DNA from: an uncultured Flavobacteriaceae bacterium
GTDB lineage: Bacteria > Bacteroidota > Bacteroidia > Flavobacteriales > Flavobacteriaceae
Direction: 5' to 3'
Length of the DNA stretch: 64,000 nucleotides
Assembly: GCA_947486785.1 (NCBI GenBank)
Contig: CANKUU010000020.1
Span: 1-64,000, forward strand
The notes beneath the pieces are model-generated. The model worked only from the letters and a program-made list of their open reading frames with translations. It had not been told where the DNA came from and searched no databases. Each line of letters opens with the position of its first letter. Within the stretch, counting starts at the first letter, position 1. Below, in pieces: positions 29,386-39,495 of this stretch. Position numbers and translations under genes: made by a program.

Positions 29386-29937
29386 ATGACTAAAAATGCA
29401 ATTCAAAAAAATATTGAAAAAGCCAAAGCTGGCAGTCAAATTGCATTTAGCTCACTTTTAGATTCGTTTTGGAATGATGTCTACGGGTTTCAATTAAAAA
29501 GAACAGAAAACGAAAACGACGCTGAAGATATAACCATTCAAACTTTCTCTAAAGCATTTGATAAATTAGATACCTACCAACCAAAATTTGAATTTAAAAC
29601 TTGGTTAATTAGCATTTCAAAAAATATTCACATCGATTTAATTCGCAAGAGAAAAAGAAATGTACTCCATTCATGGGGAAATACTGATGCCGTTAAAAAA
29701 GTACTTGATGACGCCCCTTCTGCAGAGGATAAATTAATACAAGAGCAAAATTTAGCCAGTTTACTTCAGCATATTAAACAACTAAAACCACATTATCAAG
29801 AAGTAATTAACCTTCGGTTTTTTAATGAACTTAGTTATGCCGAAATTGCTACACGGCTCAACGAACCCATAAACAATATTAAAGTAAAAATCTTACGAGC
29901 TAAAAAGCTACTTGCCGAGGTAATTAAAAACAAATAG
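29386..29937 (+). CDS. ECF-type RNA polymerase sigma factor (no anti-sigma gene adjacent)
   Basis: ENDAEDITIQTFSKAFDKLDTYQPKFEFKTWLISISKNIHIDLIRK; LRFFNELSYAEIATRLNEPINNIKVKILRAKKLL. Confidence 0.92.
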   Translation: MTKNAIQKNIEKAKAGSQIAFSSLLDSFWNDVYGFQLKRTENENDAEDITIQTFSKAFDKLDTYQPKFEFKTWLISISKNIHIDLIRKRKRNVLHSWGNTDAVKKVLDDAPSAEDKLIQEQNLASLLQHIKQLKPHYQEVINLRFFNELSYAEIATRLNEPINNIKVKILRAKKLLAEVIKNK

Positions 29938-30188
29938 ATTCTACTTAACGTTAACCCCTAGCAAAAATCTAGTATTTCACTTACTCATACTGCAACCACA
30001 TAGCATTAAGACAGTATATCTTAAACACCCAAAAACAGGTACGTATTTGTAGTCTCCATATTCAGAAAAAATTTCTCAAATATGTTCTTTGCTTTTGTAG
30101 CATTATCACCTGAAAAAAGACCTTTAAATTTATTTCAAAGCTGATTAAACGCCAATTTTTAAGAAAATTAAAATCGCTTTAATGTTTG

Positions 30189-30196
30189 TATATTTG
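30189..30196 (+). promoter_or_regulatory. Candidate -7 element upstream of lipA
   Basis: TATATTTG (TAnnTTTG) 15 nt before the ATG; no clear -33 TTG. Confidence 0.35.
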
Positions 30197-30210
30197 TTTA
30201 AAATTATTTC

Positions 30211-31083
30211 ATGAGTACAAATACCGTAGATAGCGTTTTGCCAATAAAAGGAAAGCCGAAATGGTTACGTGTAAAACTTCCGACTGGCAAAAAATATACC
30301 CAATTAAGAGGCCTTGTAGAAAAATATGATTTGCACACGATCTGTACTTCTGGTAGTTGCCCAAACATGGGAGAATGTTGGGGAGAAGGTACAGCTACCT
30401 TTATGATTTTAGGTAATATTTGCACCCGATCATGCGGGTTTTGTGGTGTAAAAACAGGTCGCCCTGAAGATGTAGATTGGGCAGAACCAGAAAAAGTAGC
30501 AAGATCTATAAAGATAATGAGTATCAAGCATGCGGTAATAACTTCTGTAGATCGCGATGATTTAACCGATATGGGTTCTATCATTTGGGCAGAAACTGTG
30601 AAGGCAATTAGACGCATGAATCCTGAAACAACTTTAGAAACATTAATTCCTGATTTCCAAGGTATAGAAAGACACCTAGATCGAATTATTGATGTAGCTC
30701 CTGAGGTCGTTTCACATAATATGGAAACCGTAAAACGCCTCACGAGAGAGGTACGCATACAGGCAAAATATGATCGAAGCTTAGAAGTTTTAAGATATCT
30801 TGGCGAGGGTGTAAATCGTACAAAATCGGGTATAATGTTAGGTCTTGGCGAACGTGAAGAAGAGGTTATAGAAACCATGGAAGATTTAAGAAAAGCAAAT
30901 GTAGATGTAGTAACGATAGGGCAATACTTACAACCCTCTAAAAAACACTTACCCGTAAAAGAATTTATTTTGCCAGATCAATTTAAAAAATATGAAGAAT
31001 TAGGTTTAAAAATGGGCTTTAGACATGTTGAAAGTGGTGCTTTAGTAAGGTCTTCTTACAAAGCACATAAGCACATACACTAA
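30211..31083 (+). CDS. lipA: Lipoyl synthase (radical SAM)
   Basis: CTSGSCPNMGECWGEGTATFMILGNICTRSCGFCGVKTGRP. Confidence 0.98.
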   Translation: MSTNTVDSVLPIKGKPKWLRVKLPTGKKYTQLRGLVEKYDLHTICTSGSCPNMGECWGEGTATFMILGNICTRSCGFCGVKTGRPEDVDWAEPEKVARSIKIMSIKHAVITSVDRDDLTDMGSIIWAETVKAIRRMNPETTLETLIPDFQGIERHLDRIIDVAPEVVSHNMETVKRLTREVRIQAKYDRSLEVLRYLGEGVNRTKSGIMLGLGEREEEVIETMEDLRKANVDVVTIGQYLQPSKKHLPVKEFILPDQFKKYEELGLKMGFRHVESGALVRSSYKAHKHIH

Positions 31084-31131
31084 TTTTATGATTATTTAAG
31101 CCCATATGCTCCTAAAAAAATCATTTTAGAA

Positions 31132-32136
31132 ATGACAACAATTGCAATCAATGGTTTCGGCAGAATAGGGCGTACACTTTTTAGATTATTAGACCAACAC
31201 AAAAACTTAAATGTTGTTGCCATCAACGATTTAGCTGATGCTAGAACTTTATCTCACTTATTAAAGTACGATAGTATTCATGGTGTTTTTAAACATGAAG
31301 TTAGTTACGAAAAGAATGCTATTTTAGTAGGAAACAGAAAAATAGCGCTACTTAACAAAGCAGAGCCACAAAGTATAAATTGGAAAAAATACAATGTAGA
31401 TATTGTTGTAGAATGTAGCGGTAAGTTTAAAACCAAAGAAGTACTAACACATCACCTTAAAAATGGTGCAAAAAAAGTAATCCTATCTGTACCACCCATC
31501 GATGATGATATAAAGATGGTAGTATACGGTATTAATGACCATACCATTACCGCTGAAGATCACATTATATCAAATGCTTCATGTACTACAAACAATGCAG
31601 CCCCAATGATACAAGTGGTAAATAGCCTTTGTGGAATTGAGCAAGCGTACATCACCACGATACACTCCTATACGACAGATCAAAGTTTGCATGACCAACC
31701 TCATCATGACTTAAGAAGAGCTAGAGCTGCAGCACAATCTATTGTACCTACAACTACAGGAGCTGCAAAAGCACTCACTAAAATATTTCCAGAATTAAAA
31801 GATGTAATTGGAGGTTGCGGTATACGTGTACCTGTACCAAATGGCTCGTTAACCGATATTACTTTTAACGTTAAAAAACCCGTAAGTATTCAAGAAATAA
31901 ACGAGGCTTTTAAATCAAGTGCATTAAATAAAATGAAAAACATACTGTTTTTTACAAATGATCCAATAGTTTCTATAGATATCAACAATAGTTGTTACTC
32001 TTGTACGTTTGATTCTCAAATGACTTCGGTTATTGGCAAAATGGTAAAAATTATTGGATGGTATGATAACGAAACGGGCTACAGTAGTCGTATCATTGAT
32101 TTAATAAACGAGTTGATTAATAAAAAGTACGTTTGA
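31132..32136 (+). CDS. gap: Type I glyceraldehyde-3-phosphate dehydrogenase
   Basis: INGFGRIGRTLFR; SNASCTTNNAAP; WYDNETGYSSRI. Confidence 0.96.
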   Translation: MTTIAINGFGRIGRTLFRLLDQHKNLNVVAINDLADARTLSHLLKYDSIHGVFKHEVSYEKNAILVGNRKIALLNKAEPQSINWKKYNVDIVVECSGKFKTKEVLTHHLKNGAKKVILSVPPIDDDIKMVVYGINDHTITAEDHIISNASCTTNNAAPMIQVVNSLCGIEQAYITTIHSYTTDQSLHDQPHHDLRRARAAAQSIVPTTTGAAKALTKIFPELKDVIGGCGIRVPVPNGSLTDITFNVKKPVSIQEINEAFKSSALNKMKNILFFTNDPIVSIDINNSCYSCTFDSQMTSVIGKMVKIIGWYDNETGYSSRIIDLINELINKKYV

Positions 32137-34352
32137 AAATTTTAAAGCTACATAAAAAGCTTAAACTCATCTTAACGCCTTTATTTTTGATGTTGGTTGC
32201 ATTTACACATCAAATTCAAGGGCAAGAGAATGGTGATTCAATTCAACAAATAGATAGTCTTTTTCAAGCAGCAAAGAAGCTTCAAAATCAAAGTAAACTA
32301 GACCTTGCCCTAAAAATTTTAAATAAAGCACAGACTTTAGCAGAGCGTAATAATAATAAAAAAAACTCTATTGATAGTTACCACCAATTAGCCATACTTT
32401 ATCTAAAACTCAACAAAGAAGAAACTGCCGAAATTTTCTGGGATCGCTCTAAGGGATTTCTAGAAGACGTTCAATATCCTTACGGTGAGGCTATATTTAA
32501 GTACATAGAAGCCCTAATCCTCTATAGAAATGATAATAAGTTTCAAGCCTTATCAGTACTTGAAGACGCTAAAGAACTGACCAACAATCGAAATTTTTAT
32601 AATAATATTCTACTTCTTGAAGCTGATATTTATGTAAGTATTGACAAATATGAAATTGCTTCAAAAAATTATAACTCGCTCATTGTAAACTCAGACATTT
32701 ACGAAAAAGATTACCTCGCAACAAGAGCACATTTAGGTTTAGCAAAAATTCTTTTAAACACTAAAGACTTTAAAGAAAGTAGTGTACACGGTGAAAGAGC
32801 GCTTAAATTGGCTAAAAAAAACGGTTTCTATAAAGAAATTAGAGAGACGAACGAGTTATTAACCCAAGCTTATGAAAAAGCTGGCGATTATAAAAATGCC
32901 TTAAATAGTTATAAAAGTGTAGCTGCCGTTAAAGACACCATATTTAACATCGAAAAAATTAAAACCGAGGTTAAAACAGCAGAAAAAATACAATTTGATT
33001 TTATGGATGATACCATAAGCAGACAAGATAGAGAAATTGAGGAATTAACTGATGCTACCAATAGATCTGAAATAATTGTTATACTGGTTTCTGCCTTTTT
33101 AATTATTATTTCGCTTTTGGCAGTATCTCTTTACAGAAATAACCAAATTAAACTAAAAACAAACGATTTATTACAGACCAAAAATAGCGAACTAAAGGCT
33201 GCACGAGATTCTGCTGTGAACGCAATGGAAGCGAAAACAAATTTTTTATCTACTGTGAGTCACGAGCTTAGAACGCCTTTATATGCCGTTACCGGCCTAA
33301 CTCATTTACTTCTTGAAGAAAACCCGAGCGAGGGACAAAAAGAACATTTAAAAGCACTAAAGTTTTCTGGAGACTATTTACTAAACTTCATAAACGACAT
33401 TCTTCAAATCAATAAAATTGACTCTAATAAACTTAAACCATTAATAGTCGATTTTAATCTACAGCGAACATTAAATGATGTTATTGATTCACTTCAGCAA
33501 AGCGCTAAAGAAAATCGCACTAAAATTATTTTAAAATACGATTCATCTATTCCGCCTAATTTGATGAGCGACCCTATAAAGCTCTCTCAAATTTTTATTA
33601 ACCTAGTGGGGAATGCGCTAAAATTTACTAAAGAAGGTAGCGTTACCGTAATCGCAAAATTGGTAAAAAAAGAAGCTGACAATGTTACCATTTATTTTGA
33701 AGTTGCTGATACTGGTATTGGCATTTCAACAGAAAAACAAGAAAGTATATTTGAAGGTTTTGAACAGGGATCGATACAAATTAATAGAGAATATGGTGGT
33801 ACCGGACTAGGCCTTACTATTGTCAAAAGCCTTTTAGGTTTATTTGATAGTAAAATTCAACTAGATAGCGAATTAGGCAAAGGTAGTTCTTTCTATTTTG
33901 AGCTAAAGTTGAAAAGTAAAGATAGCCCCGTTAGCAACCTACCTTTTGAAAGTACAAAAAAAGACTTTGATTTTAAAGGTCTTAAAATATTGATTGTAGA
34001 AGACAATAAAATCAATCAAGTGATCACCAAAAAAATGCTGACAAAAAAAGAGATCAGCACAGATATTGCCAGCAATGGATTAGATGCTGTTGAACTAGCA
34101 AAAAGTAATACCTACGACGCCATATTAATGGATATTCATATGCCAGGTATTAGTGGCGACGAAGCCACCATAAGAATTCGAGAATTCGATAAAACTACAC
34201 CAATAATTGCCCTAACCGCCATTTCTCTAGATGATAGCTTAGAAAGTTTTTATGCTGCCGGATGCGACGATGTTATTATAAAACCATTTAAGCCCGAAAT
34301 ATTTTATCAGAAAATAGGTGAGAATATTTTTAGCAAAAAAATTGAACATTAG
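32133..34352 (+). CDS. Hybrid sensor histidine kinase/response regulator with N-terminal TPR sensor (TTG start overlapping the gap stop; alternative ATG near 32190)
   Basis: TPR-like helices, TM, FLSTVSHELRTPLYAVTGLT (H-box), NLVGNALKFTKEG (N), DTGIGISTEKQ (G1), GGTGLGLTIVK (G2), ILIVEDNKINQ...ILMDIHMPGISG (REC). Confidence 0.93.
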   Translation: MKILKLHKKLKLILTPLFLMLVAFTHQIQGQENGDSIQQIDSLFQAAKKLQNQSKLDLALKILNKAQTLAERNNNKKNSIDSYHQLAILYLKLNKEETAEIFWDRSKGFLEDVQYPYGEAIFKYIEALILYRNDNKFQALSVLEDAKELTNNRNFYNNILLLEADIYVSIDKYEIASKNYNSLIVNSDIYEKDYLATRAHLGLAKILLNTKDFKESSVHGERALKLAKKNGFYKEIRETNELLTQAYEKAGDYKNALNSYKSVAAVKDTIFNIEKIKTEVKTAEKIQFDFMDDTISRQDREIEELTDATNRSEIIVILVSAFLIIISLLAVSLYRNNQIKLKTNDLLQTKNSELKAARDSAVNAMEAKTNFLSTVSHELRTPLYAVTGLTHLLLEENPSEGQKEHLKALKFSGDYLLNFINDILQINKIDSNKLKPLIVDFNLQRTLNDVIDSLQQSAKENRTKIILKYDSSIPPNLMSDPIKLSQIFINLVGNALKFTKEGSVTVIAKLVKKEADNVTIYFEVADTGIGISTEKQESIFEGFEQGSIQINREYGGTGLGLTIVKSLLGLFDSKIQLDSELGKGSSFYFELKLKSKDSPVSNLPFESTKKDFDFKGLKILIVEDNKINQVITKKMLTKKEISTDIASNGLDAVELAKSNTYDAILMDIHMPGISGDEATIRIREFDKTTPIIALTAISLDDSLESFYAAGCDDVIIKPFKPEIFYQKIGENIFSKKIEH

Positions 34353-35349
34353 TTTTAATTGCAGTAGCTAGCTCACTTTCAAGCTGCTCTAAACCATCAT
34401 CAAAAAAAGCATGTGTAATTGATATATAGTTACACGCATCAACATTATCCTTTAAACGCATATAGTCTTTTTCTGTAGTAAGTAGGTTCGCCTTAGATTT
34501 TAGTAATTTAAAATCCTCTGCTGTAAAATTATGATGGTCTTTAAAATTTAAATGCTCATAAGAAATTTTATTTTCATTTAAATACAATAACAAAGGACTA
34601 GCGTCGGCGATACCCGTTACTAGACTAATTTTTTTATCTTTTAAATCGTCAATACTTTTTAACGGGCCTTTACCCTGTAGCAGTTTATTGTATTTTAAAT
34701 AACTAAAAATAACTTTTTGATCTGAATTAATTTTAAGACTTTGTTTAATTTCCAAACGTTGCGTTTTAGTGCAATTTGGTGGCATTTTCGTAACTATTAT
34801 CATTGCGGCCCTACGTGCTTCTTTACGATTATCGCGAAGATGTCCAGTAGGCAAACACCAATCTGTATGATATAACCTATGAAAAGATGTTAGCAATATC
34901 GCCATTAGAGGCTTCACTTTTCTATGCTGAAACGCATCGTCTAAAAGAATAACATCAGGTTTAAAGTCAATTTCTAGGCGTTCAATACCATTTTGACGAT
35001 CTGTATCTACAGCTACTATTACTTGATTAAACTTTGAAAAAATTTGATAGGGTTCATCGCCCAAGTCATGTACTTTTGTATTTTCAGTAGCAAGCACATA
35101 GCCTTTTGAGCTTCGTTTATAGCCCCTACTTAAAACCGCTACTTTATATTTTTGATGAAGAAGGTTAATTAATAATTCAACCATGGGTGTTTTTCCTGTG
35201 CCGCCAACACTCAAATTACCGATGCATATAACTGGGGTTTGGTATGTTTTAGACCTAAATATACCCCAATCATACAACCGATTTCTTAGGTAAACTACAC
35301 TACTGTATAGTACCGAAAAAGGAAAAAATAATTTTCTTAAAACCCCCAT
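34330..35349 (-). CDS. lpxK: Tetraacyldisaccharide 4'-kinase
   Basis: VICIGNLSVGGTGKTPMVELL, SRGYKR, LGDEPYQI, LLDDAFQHRKV. Confidence 0.96.
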   Translation of the reverse strand: MGVLRKLFFPFSVLYSSVVYLRNRLYDWGIFRSKTYQTPVICIGNLSVGGTGKTPMVELLINLLHQKYKVAVLSRGYKRSSKGYVLATENTKVHDLGDEPYQIFSKFNQVIVAVDTDRQNGIERLEIDFKPDVILLDDAFQHRKVKPLMAILLTSFHRLYHTDWCLPTGHLRDNRKEARRAAMIIVTKMPPNCTKTQRLEIKQSLKINSDQKVIFSYLKYNKLLQGKGPLKSIDDLKDKKISLVTGIADASPLLLYLNENKISYEHLNFKDHHNFTAEDFKLLKSKANLLTTEKDYMRLKDNVDACNYISITHAFFDDGLEQLESELATAIKTNVQFFC

Positions 35350-35370
35350 TAAAGCGAAAATATAATATTT

Positions 35371-35378
35371 TATCTTTG
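35371..35378 (+). promoter_or_regulatory. Candidate -7 element upstream of the Nif3-like gene
   Basis: TATCTTTG (TAnnTTTG), about 20 nt before the ATG at 35399. Confidence 0.35.
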
Positions 35379-35398
35379 ACCTTCATATAAATTACAAA

Positions 35399-36493
35399 AT
35401 GATTGTAAAAGAAATTACAGCAATACTTGAAGAATTAGCTCCTTTAGAGTACGCTGAAGATTTTGATAACGTGGGGCTTTTGGTGGGAAATAAGGAAAGT
35501 GAAGTCACCGGTATACTCGTTACTTTAGACACTCTTGAGGTTGTAGTTGACGAAGCCATTGCAACAGGATGCAATCTTATCATAAGCTTTCATCCTATAA
35601 TTTTCGGTGGGCTAAAAAAACTTACAGGAGCTACCTACGTGGAGAGAGTGGTTATAAAGGCCTTACAACACCATATTGCTATTTACAGCATGCATACCGC
35701 ATTAGACAATTGCAAAGACGGCGTAAATGCCAAAATATGCGAAGTTCTCGGTATCGAAAATCCTGAAATACTTATACCACAGAAAAAAACAATTAAAAAA
35801 TTAACTACCTATGTACCAAAGTCAGATGCTGATACTTTAAAAAGTGCTCTCTTTACAGCTGGGGCAGGTAATATTGGAAACTATAGTAGTTGCAGCTTCT
35901 CGTGCAAGGGTACGGGTAGTTTTAAACCTGAAGTTTTGGCAAAACCGGTTTTAGGAGAAATTGGCAAATTGCAAATCGAAGAAGAGCTTCAAATTCACGT
36001 TACTTTTCAAAAACATTTTGAGCCTAAAATTTTAAAAGCACTTTTTAAAAATCACCCTTATGAAGAGGTCGCTTATGAAATAAATACCCTAGAAAATAAC
36101 AACCAAGATTTAGGCATGGGTATGATTGGCAATTTAAAGCAACCTATGAAAGAAGTTGCATTTTTAAATTTTATCAAAAAAAAGATGAACGTTGCTTGCA
36201 TTCGTCATTCTAGCCTAATAAATAAACCTGTTCAAAAGATCGCAGTTTTAGGCGGCAGTGGTGCCTTTGCAATTTCTAGCGCAAAAGCAGCAGGTGCAGA
36301 TGTTTTTATTACTGCAGACATTAAATATCATCAATTTTATGAAGCGGAAGACAAGATCTTAATTGCTGATATTGGACACTATGAAACAGAGCAGTTTACA
36401 AAAAACCTTTTAGTTGAGTATCTTACGAAAAAAATTCCTAATTTTGCAATCCGTTTGTCGGTAAGTGTAACCAATCCCATCAAGTATTTATAG
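35399..36493 (+). CDS. Nif3-like dinuclear metal center family protein
   Basis: EDFDNVGLLVG, IISFHPIIFGGLKKL, YSMHTALDN, GSGAFAISSAKAAGADVFITADIKYHQF. Confidence 0.94.
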   Translation: MIVKEITAILEELAPLEYAEDFDNVGLLVGNKESEVTGILVTLDTLEVVVDEAIATGCNLIISFHPIIFGGLKKLTGATYVERVVIKALQHHIAIYSMHTALDNCKDGVNAKICEVLGIENPEILIPQKKTIKKLTTYVPKSDADTLKSALFTAGAGNIGNYSSCSFSCKGTGSFKPEVLAKPVLGEIGKLQIEEELQIHVTFQKHFEPKILKALFKNHPYEEVAYEINTLENNNQDLGMGMIGNLKQPMKEVAFLNFIKKKMNVACIRHSSLINKPVQKIAVLGGSGAFAISSAKAAGADVFITADIKYHQFYEAEDKILIADIGHYETEQFTKNLLVEYLTKKIPNFAIRLSVSVTNPIKYL

Positions 36494-36495
36494 AT

Positions 36496-37278
36496 ATGGC
36501 AAAAAAAAAGGCAGAAGTAACCGTAGAAGACAAGTTAAGAGCATTATATGATTTGCAATTAATTGATTCTAGAGTTGATGAAATAAGAAATGTTCGTGGT
36601 GAACTTCCGTTAGAGGTTGTAGATCTTGAAAATGAAATTTTAGGCTTAAAAACTAGAATTGACAAGCTAAAAACTGATTTAGAGACCATTAATTATGAAA
36701 TCACGGCAAAAAAGAACTTAATTGATGAGTCTAAAACTTTAATTAAGAAATATACCGAGCAGCAAAAGAACGTTCGAAATAGTAGAGAATTCAATTCAAT
36801 TACCAAAGAATTAGAATATCAAGAACTTGAAATTCAATTAGCCGAAAAGAATATTAAAGAATTTAAAGCTCAAATAGATCAAAAAAAATCGGTTATTTCT
36901 GAAACTAAAGAGCGGTTAAGCGAAAGAGAAAGTCACTTAAAGCATAAGAAAAGTGAGCTGAATGCTATTTTGGCCGAAACTGAAAAAGAGGAAAAAGCAT
37001 TACTTGACAAATCTGAAAAATTTCAAAAAGATATTGAAGAGCGTTTAGTAAGGGCTTATTTTCGTATTAGAAATAATGTAAAAAATGGTTTAGCCGTTGT
37101 ACCCATTGAAAGAGGTGCATCTGGAGGTTCTTTCTTTACAATACCGCCTCAAGTACAAGTAGAAATAGCTTCTCGTAAAAAAATAATTACAGACGAACAT
37201 AGTGGTAGAATTTTAGTAGATCCTGTATTAGCTGAAGAAGAACAACAAAAAATGAAAAAAATGTTTTCCAAGCTTTAA
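36496..37278 (+). CDS. COG1579-type coiled-coil protein lacking the zinc-ribbon cysteines
   Basis: Coiled-coil with QKNVRNSREFNSITKELEYQELEIQ; C-term GASGGSFFTIPPQVQVEIASRKKIITDEHSGRILVD; downstream of the Nif3-like gene. Confidence 0.87.
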   Translation: MAKKKAEVTVEDKLRALYDLQLIDSRVDEIRNVRGELPLEVVDLENEILGLKTRIDKLKTDLETINYEITAKKNLIDESKTLIKKYTEQQKNVRNSREFNSITKELEYQELEIQLAEKNIKEFKAQIDQKKSVISETKERLSERESHLKHKKSELNAILAETEKEEKALLDKSEKFQKDIEERLVRAYFRIRNNVKNGLAVVPIERGASGGSFFTIPPQVQVEIASRKKIITDEHSGRILVDPVLAEEEQQKMKKMFSKL

Positions 37279-37300
37279 GCATTTAGCACATAAAACATAA

Positions 37301-37334
37301 AAAAATCCATTCAGCCTGCTGAATGGATTTTTTA
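37301..37334 (+). terminator. Rho-independent terminator
   Basis: AATCCATTCAG-cctg-CTGAATGGATT followed by T-rich sequence. Confidence 0.9.
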
Positions 37335-37678
37335 TTGCTCTCTTTTCACTTGGTTAAACTTAGGTCTTCATTTTTAAGTGCTGTAGTAAACTAGTGGGTC
37401 ATTTTATCTAACGCAAAAAACATACTGAAACCTTAGCGAGAAGCTGTTATATTTTATTTAAGTATTTACGATTTAATTAAAAAAACGCAGCGTTGTTCAA
37501 CAATTAACACAAAAAGTATTGAACCACCTTCGTATTTTAAATCGATTTAAGCGCTTCAACCAACCTAAAACAGGCACTTTAACGCATTGCTATTTGTAAT
37601 CTTTAAATAAGTAGTAATTCTATTAGATAGAAATTTAAATATTTTATGTTAGCATACGCTAGTTCAACTAAAAGCATT

Positions 37679-37711
37679 AAAAAACCCTTTTCGAAGTATC
37701 GACAAGGGTTT
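37679..37711 (-). terminator. Terminator downstream of clpP (minus strand)
   Basis: AAACCCTT...AAGGGTTT arms, followed on the minus strand by a T-run. Confidence 0.75.
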
Positions 37712-37749
37712 GTATCATAGGTTAAAGACTACGTATATAATATCTAATG

Positions 37750-38298
37750 CTATTCTAAAATAGCATCAACAATACCATATTTAATAGATTCTTCAGCTCC
37801 CATCCAATAATCACGATCAAAATCTTTCATTACACGATCATAGTCTTGTCCACAATTTTCTGCTAAAATTCGTGCACTAAGCTCTTTGGTCTTTATAATT
37901 TCCTTTGCCTGTATTTCAATGTTAGATGCTTGTCCTCTTGCACCACCACTTGGTTGGTGTATCATTACTTGCGCATGTGGCTGAATAAATCGTCTACCCT
38001 TTGCCCCTACAGATAATAAGATTGACCCCATAGAAGCAGCTAAACCAGTACATATAGTTGACACCGGACTTTTTAAAGCCTTTATGGTATCATACATAGC
38101 AAAACCAGAAGTAACATAACCTCCTGGGCTGTTAATATATAATTGAATCTCTTTACTATTCTGCATATCAAGATATAATAAACGATCAATTACATGTTTT
38201 GCAGAATCATCGTCAACCATGCCCCAAAGGAACACCTTTCGTTCTTCTAACATTTTTTCGTCTATGGCCTCTTGTATTTTTCCTTTTTTAGAACTCAT
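37750..38298 (-). CDS. clpP: ATP-dependent Clp protease proteolytic subunit
   Basis: YINSPGGYVTSGFAMYDTIKA, GLAASMGSILLSVGAKGRR, MIHQPSGG. Confidence 0.97.
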   Translation of the reverse strand: MSSKKGKIQEAIDEKMLEERKVFLWGMVDDDSAKHVIDRLLYLDMQNSKEIQLYINSPGGYVTSGFAMYDTIKALKSPVSTICTGLAASMGSILLSVGAKGRRFIQPHAQVMIHQPSGGARGQASNIEIQAKEIIKTKELSARILAENCGQDYDRVMKDFDRDYWMGAEESIKYGIVDAILE

Positions 38299-38420
38299 TT
38301 CTTATTTTCTTGGTAAGTTTCAAAATTAATCAATTTATTCGGGAAATCTAACACCAATAAGAAGCTTCATTTTTATCCTATATGTTTGAAAGAAGTTATA
38401 TTTGGACAAATAAGACTACA

Positions 38421-39089
38421 ATGAAAAAAATTCTGTCGTTTGCCCTTCTTATAGTTGTCTTTTCGAGCTTTATATTACCGGCACACTTAAAAAAAGAAAT
38501 ACAAGAAGAAACTAATATTCTAAAAAAAATTGCACAAGCAAATGGATTTGAAAATTGGAAAAATGTTAATCAAATCAAATTCACATTTAATGTAGATAGA
38601 GATACTACACATTTTGAGCGTACTTGGTCTTGGAAACCCAAAACCAATGATATTACTGCAACTTCCGTCAATGCCCATATAGAATACAATTGGGCTAGTA
38701 TGGATAGCCTTGCGCATAAAACAAACGCTAGCTTTATAAATGATAAATTTTGGCTACTACTACCCTACCAACTCGTTTGGGATGCAGACAACCTAAACCA
38801 CACCCACTTAAAAGAAGCTCAAGCACCAATAAGCAAAAAAACTATGCAAAAATTAACCATAGTTTACGGTCTTAAAGGTGGCTACACCCCAGGTGACGCA
38901 TATGATTTATATTTTGGTGATGACTATATTATTAAAGAATGGGTTTTTAGAAAAAGTAACCAAGCCGAAGCTTCTTTAAGTACATCGTTTGAAGAGTATA
39001 AAACTATAAACGGATTAAACATTGCCACTTTACATAAAACAGCAAATGAAAATTTTAAATTATACTTCACCGAAATTGAGGTAAAATAG
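38421..39089 (+). CDS. Hypothetical secreted protein
   Basis: Signal peptide MKKILSFALLIVVFSSFILPA; the ATG at 38421 is preferred over the track start at 38382. Confidence 0.7.
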   Translation: MKKILSFALLIVVFSSFILPAHLKKEIQEETNILKKIAQANGFENWKNVNQIKFTFNVDRDTTHFERTWSWKPKTNDITATSVNAHIEYNWASMDSLAHKTNASFINDKFWLLLPYQLVWDADNLNHTHLKEAQAPISKKTMQKLTIVYGLKGGYTPGDAYDLYFGDDYIIKEWVFRKSNQAEASLSTSFEEYKTINGLNIATLHKTANENFKLYFTEIEVK

Positions 39090-39495
39090 AAGTCCATTTT
39101 TGTGTCTTAATCAATATCATGTAATGTTTTCATCAAAATTACATCTTCGGGCATGTTTATTTTACCTGCTTGTTAATGATCTAGATTTGGTGCAAAATAA
39201 GCCTAAAATAGTGATGTTTACTAACCTCAAATGAATCACTAGTTTATATTTTATAATACGGAAAAGAGACACCAGGGAATAGTTAATCAGATACCCCAAA
39301 AGCGAGATTAAAAAACAAATTAAAATTGCAGCATAAAACTATATGTTTGAGCTTAACTATGCCCTAAAACTATCCGAAGAAAAAGAAAGACTATATTATT
39401 CTGCATATTCTTTAAAATGGCGTTCTTATACGTTTGTTGACGTTTCGGCTATAATTAGAGTAGCAATAAAAAGTAGTGAACTTTTGATTAAGCAC

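Noticed and set aside
30204-30878. 224-aa minus-strand ORF
   Set aside because: Fully antisense to lipA, which has clear radical-SAM motifs; the translation is Ser/Arg-rich and not protein-like.
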